A stretch of 64,000 nucleotides of DNA from the IMG/VR virus record IMGVR_UViG_3300028416_000004, positions 1-64,000 of that record; one strand, written 5' to 3'. The first letter of the stretch is position 1, and each line of letters begins with the position of its first letter. Below are positions 50,190 to 59,109 of this stretch, piece by piece. The notes under the pieces were generated by a model that ran no database searches, was not told the origin of the DNA, and saw nothing but the letters and a program-made list of their open reading frames with translations. The position numbers and the translations under genes were made by a program. This DNA is from a virus.

Positions 50190-50942
50190 TTATTTTTTTA
50201 CTTTTGTACTTTTAGCACTTTTTGGCGGTTCCACACCTACAATATGGTCAACAACACCATATTCAAGAGCTTCAACGGCAGTCATCCAATAATCTCTATC
50301 ACAATCTTTATAAACAGTATCATAATCTTTACCAGTATTATGTGATATTATTTCATACAACTCTTTCTTCAATAAATTAATTTGAGTTGCTGTAATTTCT
50401 ATATCAGAAGCTTGAGCTTGACCAGTACCACCTAAAGGTTGATGTTGCATAGAGCGAGAATGTTTTAAAGCATATCTTTTACCCTTTTCTCCTGCTGTTA
50501 ATAATACAAAAGCCATTGATGCACAAAGTCCCATATTATAAGTGCTAACATTTGGAGAAACAGCCTGCATAGTATCGAAAATCCCAAGTCCCGCATATAC
50601 CGAACCGCCTGGAGAATTCAGATACATCTTCACATCTTTCTGCTTGTCTACAGACTCTAAATATAAAAGTTGAGCATTTATTACATTTGCAACTTGGTCT
50701 GTAATAGGCATTCCCATATAAATAATTCTATCCATCATCAATCTTGAGAAAACATCCATTGCAACTGCATTCATTTGTCTTTCCTCTATAATATTAGGAG
50801 TCATAGCCATTGGAACATTTTGCAACATAGATGTAGGATTAAAAACATTATTCATTTGAATCTTTTCATAATCATAAAGAGTTAAACTTGAAACACCATA
50901 ATCTCTAACAAATAATTCGAAATCTTTTTTTATATTATTCAT
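50190..50942 (-). CDS. clpP: ClpP serine protease (second of two)
   Basis: The 250-aa protein has the full ClpP core: MYLNSPGGSVYAG, Ser142 (GLCASMAF), His167 (SMQHQPLGG) and Asp217 (DRDYWM). An N-terminal extension of about 60 residues precedes the core. It lies 7 nt after the ClpC-like ATPase gene, and the two very probably form one protease. Its sequence is closer to cellular ClpP than the copy at 32903. Confidence 0.93.
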   Translation of the reverse strand: MNNIKKDFELFVRDYGVSSLTLYDYEKIQMNNVFNPTSMLQNVPMAMTPNIIEERQMNAVAMDVFSRLMMDRIIYMGMPITDQVANVINAQLLYLESVDKQKDVKMYLNSPGGSVYAGLGIFDTMQAVSPNVSTYNMGLCASMAFVLLTAGEKGKRYALKHSRSMQHQPLGGTGQAQASDIEITATQINLLKKELYEIISHNTGKDYDTVYKDCDRDYWMTAVEALEYGVVDHIVGVEPPKSAKSTKVKK

Positions 50943-50949
50943 TTTTATT

Positions 50950-53001
50950 TTATTTTAATTTTTTAACAATAACTTCTTCTTTCTTAACGTTGTAATCAAC
51001 TGATATTTTATCGCCCTGCTTAATTTCACCCTTTAAAACAGCTTTAGATGCAGGGTTTTGGATAAATTTAGTTACAGCTCTAATTACAGGTCTAGCTCCA
51101 AACTCTTCACTATAACTCTCTTTCAACAAAAAGTCTTTCATTCTCTTTGTGACAGTCAATTGATATTCTCCATTGTTTTTCATTCTTTTCCTTAAAGATT
51201 CAATATGAATTTCAACTATTTTCATAATATCTTCTTCTTTTAAAGAATTAAATACTACCTTCTCATCTATTCTGTTAATAAATTCAGGTCTGAAAACTTT
51301 TTTAAGAGATTTAGCTATAACATCATTCACGTTCATATCAGATGTTGTGTCTGCACCAAATCCAACTGGATTTACATCTAACTCTTTTACGCCAATATTA
51401 GATGTCATAATAATTATAGTATTCTTAAAGTTAATCTCTCTACCTAAACCATCAGTTAACATACCTTCATCTAATATTTGTAATAATATATTACTAACAT
51501 CTCTATGAGCTTTTTCAATCTCATCAAACAAAATTACACTATAAGGATTATTCTTAACAGCATCTGCTAATTGCCCCCCCTCATCATGACCTACATATCC
51601 TGGAGGTGAACCAATCATTCTAGAAACTGAATGAGGCTCCATATATTCAGACATATCAAGTCTAATTAAAGATTCTTTATTTCCAAACATATATTCTGCT
51701 AAAGATTTTGTCAATTCAGTTTTACCAACTCCAGTTCTTCCTAAAAACAAAAATGAAGCAATAGGTCTATTTGGATTATGAAAACCAGCAGCAGAACGCT
51801 GTACAGCTTCACACACCTTTTCAACAGCGTCATCTTGCCCAATAACTCTTGCCTTCAATTCTTCTGGCATCTTAATTAACTTCATACCTTCGTCATCAGT
51901 TAATTTCTTTACAGGTATACCAGTCATTTTTGAAACAACTCTATTTATTTCTTCTATAATAACATCAACCTTATTTTCTTTACTTTGTTTGTCCCAGTTA
52001 GACTTATCTATTTCTAACTGTTTTTCTAATTTCTTAATAGAATCTCTAGAATCTGCAGCTAACTCAAACTCTTGTCTTTTTATATGTTTTGATTTAAGTT
52101 CAATTTGTTTTTCTATATCCTTTTCTAAATTGAGTATACTTTCAGGAACATTAATATTATCTATATGAACTCTTGAACCTACTTCATCCATAATATCTAT
52201 AGCCTTATCTGGAAACTGCCTTTCTGTAATGTACCTTTCTGCATAATTAATACAAGCATCAATAGCTTCTTCACTAAAATGAACGTTATGAAAGTTCTCG
52301 TAATGTTCTTTTATATTCATTAATATTTTTTTAGTGTCTTCCAAACTTGGTGGATTAACTTTAACTTTTTGAAATCTCCTTTCTAAAGCTCCATCTTTTT
52401 CAATTGTTTTTTTGTACTCATCTACAGTTGTTGCACCTATACATTGAATAATACCTCTAGCTAATGCTGGTTTAATCATATTAGCTACATCTAAAGAACC
52501 TTGAGCATTTCCAGTACCAATTATAGTATGTATCTCATCAATAAAAACTATAACATCTTGATTTTCTTCTAATTCTTCTAAAATGGCTTTCATTCTTTCT
52601 TCGAATTGACCTCTATATTTAGTACCTGCAACAATAGAAGACATTTCTAATTCGATAATTCTTTTATCATGAAGAATCCTGCTAACCTTTTTATCAACTA
52701 TTTTTTTTGCAATTCCCTCTACAATAGCAGTCTTACCAACGCCAGGGTCTCCTATTAATACTGGGTTATTCTTTTTTCTTCTACTTAGAATTTGTATCAA
52801 TCTATCGATTTCATCTTCCCTACCAATAACAGGGTCTAATTCACCATTACTAGCTAAAAAAGTAATATCTTTTCCAAAACTATCTAAAGCTGGAGTTTTA
52901 GACTCTTTACCATCTTTTCTCTTAATTCTTTTACCATCATTAGAACTGTGACTTCCCAATGATTCATAATCGTTTTCTTCTGAAGACATATTAATGCTCA
53001 T
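50950..53001 (-). CDS. clpC: ClpC/ClpA-like AAA+ unfoldase lacking the N-domain
   Basis: The 683-aa protein has two AAA+ modules: Walker A1 GDPGVGKT (84-91) with FIDEIHT, and Walker A2 GRTGVGKT (421-428) with LFDEIEKAHRD. Between them is a short middle region with a UVR-like element (QEFELAADSRDSIKKLE, 310-326). The ClpP-docking loop VGF is present (546-548). The usual N-terminal double-repeat domain that binds adaptors is missing and replaced by about 35 charged residues. It unfolds proteins for ClpP, whose gene follows after 7 nt. Targets are unknown, but its adaptor use must differ from cellular ClpC. Confidence 0.93.
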   Translation of the reverse strand: MSINMSSEENDYESLGSHSSNDGKRIKRKDGKESKTPALDSFGKDITFLASNGELDPVIGREDEIDRLIQILSRRKKNNPVLIGDPGVGKTAIVEGIAKKIVDKKVSRILHDKRIIELEMSSIVAGTKYRGQFEERMKAILEELEENQDVIVFIDEIHTIIGTGNAQGSLDVANMIKPALARGIIQCIGATTVDEYKKTIEKDGALERRFQKVKVNPPSLEDTKKILMNIKEHYENFHNVHFSEEAIDACINYAERYITERQFPDKAIDIMDEVGSRVHIDNINVPESILNLEKDIEKQIELKSKHIKRQEFELAADSRDSIKKLEKQLEIDKSNWDKQSKENKVDVIIEEINRVVSKMTGIPVKKLTDDEGMKLIKMPEELKARVIGQDDAVEKVCEAVQRSAAGFHNPNRPIASFLFLGRTGVGKTELTKSLAEYMFGNKESLIRLDMSEYMEPHSVSRMIGSPPGYVGHDEGGQLADAVKNNPYSVILFDEIEKAHRDVSNILLQILDEGMLTDGLGREINFKNTIIIMTSNIGVKELDVNPVGFGADTTSDMNVNDVIAKSLKKVFRPEFINRIDEKVVFNSLKEEDIMKIVEIHIESLRKRMKNNGEYQLTVTKRMKDFLLKESYSEEFGARPVIRAVTKFIQNPASKAVLKGEIKQGDKISVDYNVKKEEVIVKKLK

Positions 53002-53179
53002 ATTATTATTAATTTAAATTGTTATATAAATAATTATTTCCGTAAAATTAATTAATATTTTTAAAAAATCAAATATAATTTTATTTTTTATTTTTTAATT
53101 GTTGTTATTAATAAAATAATTCTTAAATAAATTTTTATTCTTAAAAAAAACACATATTTATATTTAAAAGGTAAATATT

Positions 53180-53617
53180 ATGATTAAGAAAAAGATTGGT
53201 GCTGGAATATTTGCTATAGATAAGCATACTGGGAAAATTTTATTATGTAAGAGAGGGTTGGATGGTTCATACCCAGAAAGTTGGGCTACTTTTGGGGGTA
53301 CATTTGAAGAAAGAGATGTAACACCAAAAGAAACTGCAAAAAGAGAATTTAAAGAAGAAACTAATAACATATCAACATACTTAATTTCCAAAACTCCTTT
53401 TTATGTAAATTCTAATAATTTTATTGATTTTTACACTTATTTAGGAGTTTTTAATGGACAACCAGAAATTAGAATAAACGAAGAGAGTCTAAGTTATGGA
53501 TGGTTTGATTTGGAAAATTTACCAGAAAAACTAATTCCAGGATTAAAAGAGCTTTTAAAAAACAAAAAAGATTTCATAAAGAAATTTTTAGTAAAAACAA
53601 TTGAATCTAATTATTAA
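53180..53617 (+). CDS. Nudix hydrolase
   Basis: The 145-aa protein has a Nudix box in FGGTFEERDVTPKETAKREF followed by KEETNN. Compared with G-x5-E-x7-R-E-U-x-E-E, one residue is inserted and the first Glu is Asp, while the R-E-x-x-E-E core is intact. Nudix enzymes cleave nucleoside diphosphates linked to another group, such as ADP-ribose, NADH, dNTPs or capped RNA. It is convergent with, and only 1 nt from, the DnaA-NadD fusion gene, which hints at a link to NAD metabolism, but substrate cannot be read from the sequence. Confidence 0.85.
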   Translation: MIKKKIGAGIFAIDKHTGKILLCKRGLDGSYPESWATFGGTFEERDVTPKETAKREFKEETNNISTYLISKTPFYVNSNNFIDFYTYLGVFNGQPEIRINEESLSYGWFDLENLPEKLIPGLKELLKNKKDFIKKFLVKTIESNY

Positions 53618-53618
53618 A

Positions 53619-54659
53619 CTAAAAATACAACTTCTTTTCCTCTATTATATACAAGCAATTGTCTGGCATTATATACTTTAATTTATCTATACTACCATTT
53701 TCCTTTAGGATATTTCTGATTTTAGTTGAAGATATATTAGTTTCCAAAAAACCTTCTATTCTAACAGTTTGATTAGACCTATTTTCATCTCTAATTATAG
53801 AATTTATGCCCCTCATATGAGCACCGCCTCTTTCGTAATAAAATATCTTATAATTTTCTTTAATATACTTATAGTCTTTCAATTTTTCTATATCATATAA
53901 ATAATCTGCACCCATTATCAAAGAAAAGTGATGATTTTTATATTTATTAGAAATCTCTTTCAAAGAATCTGATACTAAATTTATAACACCTTCTTCATAA
54001 TTTAATTTAGCCAATCTAAAATAAGGATTATCTAAAATTCCAGACTTCAATAAATTTATTCTATCTTTTAAACTTAACAAATCTACTTCTTTATTCTTAA
54101 CTTCATAACCTTCATCTGAAAATAGAAACCAAACTTCATCTAAATCATAATTATTAATAACATTATTAGCTATAACTAAGTGCATATTATGAATTGGATT
54201 AAAAGAACCTATAAATAAACCTACATTTAATTCTTTGTTCCTATTTTTAGAAGTTATTTTCTTTACAATAGTCATTTCTCTTTCAATTTCATTAAGTATT
54301 TTATTTTTTTTATATTTTAAATCTCTGATTGAATAAGAAATTTTGTTTTCGACTATTTTGTTCATTAAAAATTTAGAATTTATATTATTATAATTCTCTA
54401 TATATGATTTGTTAGATTCATAAAGTTGATTATGCCTTTTAATAGAGTTTATTATTGTAGAATGACCTCTTCCACCTAATATTTGACCAATATCTCTTAA
54501 ACTTAAATCAGAAAAATTATCTTTTATTATAACTGAAAAAATACTTCTTGCATCAACTATATTCTCTTTTCTAGAATTAGATATTAAATCATCAATGCTT
54601 ATAGAGTTTTCTTTATTTATAATTTCAAAAAGTAACTCTATTTCTTTATCTGGGCACAT
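53619..54659 (-). CDS. DnaA domain IV - NadD-like nucleotidyltransferase fusion
   Basis: The 346-aa protein begins with a DnaA-type C-terminal DNA-binding domain: RKENIVDARSIFSVIIKDNF and LRDIGQILGGRGHSTIINSI (about 30-75), matching the DnaA GGRDHTTV signature with Gly for Asp. After a basic helical linker, a nicotinate/nicotinamide mononucleotide adenylyltransferase follows: GLFIGSFNPIHNMHLVIANN (147-166), FSLIMGADYL, and ISSTKIR near residue 311. NadD makes NaAD for NAD synthesis. The only familiar parallel is NadR, where a different HTH domain is fused to NMNAT. Both halves are clear by motif; the combined function is unknown. Confidence 0.85.
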   Translation of the reverse strand: MCPDKEIELLFEIINKENSISIDDLISNSRKENIVDARSIFSVIIKDNFSDLSLRDIGQILGGRGHSTIINSIKRHNQLYESNKSYIENYNNINSKFLMNKIVENKISYSIRDLKYKKNKILNEIEREMTIVKKITSKNRNKELNVGLFIGSFNPIHNMHLVIANNVINNYDLDEVWFLFSDEGYEVKNKEVDLLSLKDRINLLKSGILDNPYFRLAKLNYEEGVINLVSDSLKEISNKYKNHHFSLIMGADYLYDIEKLKDYKYIKENYKIFYYERGGAHMRGINSIIRDENRSNQTVRIEGFLETNISSTKIRNILKENGSIDKLKYIMPDNCLYIIEEKKLYF

Positions 54660-54737
54660 TTATTTAGTTTTTTTCTTTTATTAAATATAAGAATATTATA
54701 CAAAAATAACAAGACTTATTTGAAATTTAATTATTTC

Positions 54738-56177
54738 TTAAAATTGCAATAACATATAATACAAACTAACTTTAGGTCTAGACACAGCAACATAATGAAT
54801 ATTTTTCTCATCATGATAATTATCCATATTAGAGTTAAAAGTATAAAATTCTTTTTTATTTTCAGGCAATTCAATCTTGTTTTGTTTAATTAATCCTTCT
54901 GGTAAAGAATTAACAACAACACAAGTGTCAAACTCTTTTCCTTTTGATTTATGTATTGTAGTCACAAAGTTTTTATTATCTTTGTTGCTCTCTATAAAAT
55001 TAATCAAATCTGTAACACCCCCTGTAAACCTTTCTAAAACATAATCTATTTTTTTTTGAGTTAAAATGTTTATTTTTCCTTTTTTAATATCTTCAATATC
55101 ACTAACTTTGAAAAAATTAAAATATTTCATAGGAACTTTTTTGATTAACATATTATATTCTATCATTTTAACAATGTGATTAGTTCTTGCCAAAATAACA
55201 ACTTCATCTTTATTGTTAATCAAATTAATTAATTTATTGTAATCAATTAAATCATGACATATTTTACCTTCAAATTCATTAAACGTTTTTGCCTCTAAAT
55301 TAGAAAAATTATTAGAATTTTCAACTATCTGTTTAGCACTTCTAAAATTAGTAGTAAGACTCATTCTTTCAATTTTTCTTCTTTTTTCTAATGTACTTTC
55401 AATATTTTTACAATTAACATTACTATATCCATATATAGATTGATTCAAATCTCCAACTAAATAATAAATTTTAGCATTCAGCCTCATTAATATTTCCATC
55501 TGAATAGCACTTGTATCTTGATATTCATCTAAAAAAAGATAATCATATCTATCTTTAAACATTTTAAGCCATTTATTATCTTTCAACAATTCTCTAACAT
55601 CCAATAAGATATCAGAAAAATCCCTCTTATTCTCTTCTAATAAATAACTTGAATATTCTACATAATATTCTGGAACATCTACTTCTACACTATCTGCATT
55701 TTGCAATTTATAGGAAGATATTTTAGATTCTAAAAAACTAGAATCATCATAAAGATTAGAAATTAACTTTTCAAACTGTAAAATTTCTTTTTCACTAGAA
55801 TCTTCTGTAGGTCTATTTTTCACCTCAAACCAATTAATAAATTCATCAAAATTTGTTACTTGCTTAAATTTACCCATTTTATGCAACACCCAAAAACAAA
55901 AAGAGTGTATTGTAGTTATTCTAATGTCAGAATTTTCAACTCTAGCCTTTAACTCCTCTACAGCAGCATTAGTAAAACTGAAAAATATAATTCTTTTTGG
56001 GTCAACTCCTTTACTTAATAAATACTTCAACCTCTGAACACAACAAAAAGACTTACCACTACCAGCAGTAGAAGACATTATGATAGATTTTTTACCAGTA
56101 TACAAAACAAACTTTTTCTGTTCTTCAGTTAAATTAAGAAAAGATTCATCTTCTATTTTTGAAATATCTTGATTCAT
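54738..56177 (-). CDS. UvrD/Rep-family SF1 DNA helicase, 479 aa
   Basis: Motifs in order are Walker A STAGSGKS (36-43), FSFTNAAVEELKARV (Ia), ITTIHSFC (Ib), LFLDEYQDTSAIQ (II), LVGDLNQSIYGYSN (III), TTNFRSAKQI (IV), VTTIHKSKGKEFDTC (V) and YVAVSRPKVSLYY (VI). All are intact. At 479 aa it is compact compared with UvrD (about 720 aa) because domain 1B/2B insertions are short. Such a helicase unwinds DNA in phage replication or repair. The gene is followed upstream in the unit by a DnaQ-like exonuclease. Confidence 0.92.
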   Translation of the reverse strand: MNQDISKIEDESFLNLTEEQKKFVLYTGKKSIIMSSTAGSGKSFCCVQRLKYLLSKGVDPKRIIFFSFTNAAVEELKARVENSDIRITTIHSFCFWVLHKMGKFKQVTNFDEFINWFEVKNRPTEDSSEKEILQFEKLISNLYDDSSFLESKISSYKLQNADSVEVDVPEYYVEYSSYLLEENKRDFSDILLDVRELLKDNKWLKMFKDRYDYLFLDEYQDTSAIQMEILMRLNAKIYYLVGDLNQSIYGYSNVNCKNIESTLEKRRKIERMSLTTNFRSAKQIVENSNNFSNLEAKTFNEFEGKICHDLIDYNKLINLINNKDEVVILARTNHIVKMIEYNMLIKKVPMKYFNFFKVSDIEDIKKGKINILTQKKIDYVLERFTGGVTDLINFIESNKDNKNFVTTIHKSKGKEFDTCVVVNSLPEGLIKQNKIELPENKKEFYTFNSNMDNYHDEKNIHYVAVSRPKVSLYYMLLQF

Positions 56178-56208
56178 TTTTAGTTTATTATAAAAAAATA
56201 TAATACAT

Positions 56209-57030
56209 TTAAGAAATATGAGCCTTCTTTAAATCATCTGATAACTTTTTAAGAACCTTTTTAGAATCTGTTGGAAATTCAGACTTCATAAACCATTCAT
56301 AATACCCTGGGTTAGTTCTTAATACTTCAAAAACAGATTTATTTTGATATTTTCCAAAATTAAATATAGCTACTCCATCATCATTTAAAATAATTCTTCC
56401 AGCATAATCTAATTGACCTTTGAAATTAGTAAACTCATGAAGTTTAGACATATCATTCACAATTGGAGCTATCTCAACAACATCTTCACTTTCTTCATAA
56501 TTAACACCCTCATAAAAATCCAATTGTTTTTCTAATATTTCAGCAGTAGCCCTTATATCATTTAAAGCATCGTGTGCTCCCTCTAGAGTTTTATTACAAT
56601 AGAATTTATATGCAGCCTTTAAATTTCTAGGTTCCATCTTTTGAAAAATCTTCCAAATATCTATAGAATTTCTATTTTCCATATTAAATTCCAAACCAGC
56701 CCTACTAAACTCTTCCATCAATAATGGCACATCAAATCTATTACTATTAAAACCACACAAATCAGAATCTCCAATAAATTCCACTAAAGCTTTAGCAATT
56801 TGCTTAAAAGTAGGTTCTCCTTTAACCATATCATCAGTTATTTTATGAACTTCAGAAGCTTCTTTAGGTATTGGAATTGTAGGATTTACTAATCTAACCT
56901 TTTCCACCTTTTCTCTTCCATCAGCATAATACTTAACCATACCTATCTGAACTATTCTATCGCTAGAAACACTTACTCCAGTTGTTTCTAAGTCAAAAAA
57001 TACTAAATCTTTTTTTAATTTTAATTTCAT
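56209..57030 (-). CDS. DnaQ-like 3'-5' exonuclease with C-terminal GKYxxK domain
   Basis: The 273-aa protein has the DEDDh motifs: FFDLETTGV (Asp/Glu), VHKITDDMV, CGFNSNRFDVPLLMEE (Asp) and AHDALNDIRAT (His and Asp). The C-terminal 60 residues (FNFGKYQNKSVFEVL, then NPGYYEWFMKSEFP) form the small domain also seen alone at 21686. It may proofread for a phage or host polymerase or trim DNA ends. It is in the same unit as the UvrD-like helicase and the sigma genes. Confidence 0.9.
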   Translation of the reverse strand: MKLKLKKDLVFFDLETTGVSVSSDRIVQIGMVKYYADGREKVEKVRLVNPTIPIPKEASEVHKITDDMVKGEPTFKQIAKALVEFIGDSDLCGFNSNRFDVPLLMEEFSRAGLEFNMENRNSIDIWKIFQKMEPRNLKAAYKFYCNKTLEGAHDALNDIRATAEILEKQLDFYEGVNYEESEDVVEIAPIVNDMSKLHEFTNFKGQLDYAGRIILNDDGVAIFNFGKYQNKSVFEVLRTNPGYYEWFMKSEFPTDSKKVLKKLSDDLKKAHIS

Positions 57031-57035
57031 TTTTT

Positions 57036-57221
57036 TTATTTTATAATTATTAAATTATCTATTTCTACCCAAAATATCATCTTAACATTATTTTCAGATG
57101 TTGTTTCAACTTTGAATATATTTTCTTCTAAATCTTCTTCTAATTTTTGTAAAACTTCATCTGTAGAAACTGAATTTCCATCACTAAAAACAACTTCTTT
57201 TTTTAATTTATACTTTAACAT
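57036..57221 (-). CDS. hypothetical small protein, 61 aa
   Basis: A small acidic beta-rich protein between the sigma factor and exonuclease genes with gaps of 1-5 nt. It is probably co-transcribed. The family is unknown. Confidence 0.55.
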   Translation of the reverse strand: MLKYKLKKEVVFSDGNSVSTDEVLQKLEEDLEENIFKVETTSENNVKMIFWVEIDNLIIIK

Positions 57222-57222
57222 A

Positions 57223-58089
57223 TTACTTTAAATGTTGTTTTAAAATTTTACTTCTACTCCTATGTCTTAAAACTTTTATAGCTGAATCTTTAATTTGTCT
57301 AACTCTTTCTCTCGTTAAATCAAAATATTCACCTATTTCTTCTAATGTCATTTTTTGATATCCCATTATACCAAAATACATACAAACAACCTCCATTTGT
57401 TTTAATGGAATAGTCTTTAACACTGAAGATAAATCTTTATCTAAAGACTCTGCGTTCATATTAGATTCAATGTTATTTTCTTCATCTTCTGGCACAATAT
57501 CATAAAGGCTATAATTTTCATCATCACTAGATATAGGCGCATCTAAAGACATTTGACTCTGAGTAGAACGTAACAGCCTAGAAATCTTAACAACATCCTC
57601 TTCCATTATTTCAGCTATCTCTTCTTCAGTTGGTTCTCGTTGATAATCTTGTTCAAAAGCTCTTATTTCACCTTTCATTTTATGAAATATAGATATCTGA
57701 TTACTTGGCAACCTAACTATCCTAGAATGGTTTGTTAAAGCTTCTAAAATTGATTGTCTAATCCACCACACAGCATAAGAAATAAACTTAAACCCTCTAG
57801 TTTCATCAAATCTTTCAGCAGCCTTTATAAGGCCATAATTGCCTTCATTAACTAAATCTTCAAAATTTATACCTTTACCTTGATATTGCTTTGCTACACT
57901 TATGACAAATCTTAAATTTGCTGTTATCAATTTTTGTCTTGCACCCAAATCTCCTTTTTGTGACCTAGAAGCTAACTCCTGCTCTTCTTCTTCATCTATT
58001 TGGGGAATTTTATTAACTTCACTTAAATAAGCTTTTATGGAGTCAGAATCTCTATTCGTAATTTTGTTAGTAATTTTCAATTGTCTCAT
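57223..58089 (-). CDS. rpoD: primary-type RNA polymerase sigma factor (first of two)
   Basis: The 288-aa protein starts MRQLKITNKITNRDSDSIKA, as Bacteroidetes primary sigma factors do. Region 1.2 is followed by region 2 (NLRFVISVAKQYQ, DLVNEGNYGLIKAAERFDE, FISYAVWWIRQSI), region 3 and region 4 with the HTH TLEEIGEYFDLTRERVRQIK (about 248-267). It lacks region 1.1, as is normal for this group. It may direct host RNA polymerase to phage promoters. The gene shares a unit with DNA-metabolism genes. A -7 box (58111-58118) lies 21 nt before its ATG. Confidence 0.93.
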   Translation of the reverse strand: MRQLKITNKITNRDSDSIKAYLSEVNKIPQIDEEEEQELASRSQKGDLGARQKLITANLRFVISVAKQYQGKGINFEDLVNEGNYGLIKAAERFDETRGFKFISYAVWWIRQSILEALTNHSRIVRLPSNQISIFHKMKGEIRAFEQDYQREPTEEEIAEIMEEDVVKISRLLRSTQSQMSLDAPISSDDENYSLYDIVPEDEENNIESNMNAESLDKDLSSVLKTIPLKQMEVVCMYFGIMGYQKMTLEEIGEYFDLTRERVRQIKDSAIKVLRHRSRSKILKQHLK

Positions 58090-58110
58090 TCTAAAAATTT
58101 ATATTAATCA

Positions 58111-58118
58111 CAAATATA
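58111..58118 (-). promoter_or_regulatory. -7 box of the first sigma gene
   Basis: On the minus strand this reads TATATTTG, 21 nt before ATG 58089. A -33 element is not evident. Confidence 0.5.
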
Positions 58119-58144
58119 ACATTTTTTTGTTAAATAAAAAAAAA

Positions 58145-58162
58145 TACCACGTAAAAGTGGTA
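58145..58162 (-). terminator. terminator between the two sigma genes
   Basis: TACCAC (58145-58150) pairs with GTGGTA (58157-58162) around a 6-nt loop, with a T run on the minus strand. It ends the transcript of the 58184 sigma gene, so the two sigma genes are separate units. Confidence 0.75.
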
Positions 58163-58183
58163 CTTTTTATTTTTTTATTCATC

Positions 58184-59047
58184 TTAAAGATATTTCATTA
58201 AAATCTTTTTAGTATAAGAATTTCTAGCAAGTTTCTTTTGAGCTTTATTGGTAATTTGTCTAACACTTTCAGTGCTATAACCCATCATTTTTGCTATAGA
58301 ATCTTTAGATTCAACTTTACAACCAATACCATAAGTGTGAGTAATTACGAAAAGTTCTTTATCATTTAAAATTTTAAAAACTCTTTGAATATCCTGTTTT
58401 AAAGATTCATCGATTAAGTAAGAATCTGGATTTTCTGCATCTTCATCTTTCATAATATCCATCAAAGTTGAAGAATCTTCATCACTTTTTAACTTTGAAT
58501 CTAAAGATTTGTGATTATTATTAGCTGCCATTAAAATTTGTGAACTTTTGATATCAATATCCATATATTCACAAATCTCTTCCTCAGTAGGTTCTCTCTG
58601 CAAAACTTGCTGTAAGATTGATTCTGCCTTTAAATATCTTCCTAATTCAAAATTTTTATTACTTGGAATCTTAACAATCCTTTTCTTATCTGCAATAGAT
58701 TGTATAATACTTTGTCTAATCCACCAAACTGCAAAAGAAATAAACTTAAAACCTCTTGTGCCATCAAATTTTTCTGCAGCCTTAATTAAACCTAAATTAC
58801 CCTCATTAATTAAATCAGCCAAAGGGATACCTGTAGTTTGATATTTCTTTGCTACACTAATTACAAAACGAAGATTTGCTTCTACTAATTCTTTTAACGC
58901 ATTATTATCACCTTCTTTTATTAATGTAGATAATTCCAATTCTCTCTCTGGAGTTATTGTTTTACACTTATTTACATCAATAAAATATTGTTCTATAGAT
59001 TTTTCATTTCTACTTGTAAGGCTTTGTTCAATTTTAATCTGTCTCAT
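58184..59047 (-). CDS. primary-type RNA polymerase sigma factor (second, more divergent)
   Basis: The 287-aa protein keeps the family start (MRQIKIEQSLTSRNEKSIEQ) and region 2 (NLRFVISVAKKYQ, DLINEGNLGLIKAAEKFDG, FISFAVWWIRQSI). Region 4 has diverged: the HTH reads SKDSIAKMMGYSTESVRQIT (about 245-265) instead of the usual LEEIGxxFxLTRERVRQI. This may shift -33 recognition while -7 recognition stays similar. It has its own terminator. The pair suggests two classes of phage promoters. Confidence 0.92.
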   Translation of the reverse strand: MRQIKIEQSLTSRNEKSIEQYFIDVNKCKTITPERELELSTLIKEGDNNALKELVEANLRFVISVAKKYQTTGIPLADLINEGNLGLIKAAEKFDGTRGFKFISFAVWWIRQSIIQSIADKKRIVKIPSNKNFELGRYLKAESILQQVLQREPTEEEICEYMDIDIKSSQILMAANNNHKSLDSKLKSDEDSSTLMDIMKDEDAENPDSYLIDESLKQDIQRVFKILNDKELFVITHTYGIGCKVESKDSIAKMMGYSTESVRQITNKAQKKLARNSYTKKILMKYL

Positions 59048-59109
59048 ATGTAATACGTTTAATTAATTATTTATATTACTTATACGTAAAACATTTCAAA
59101 ATATTACAA

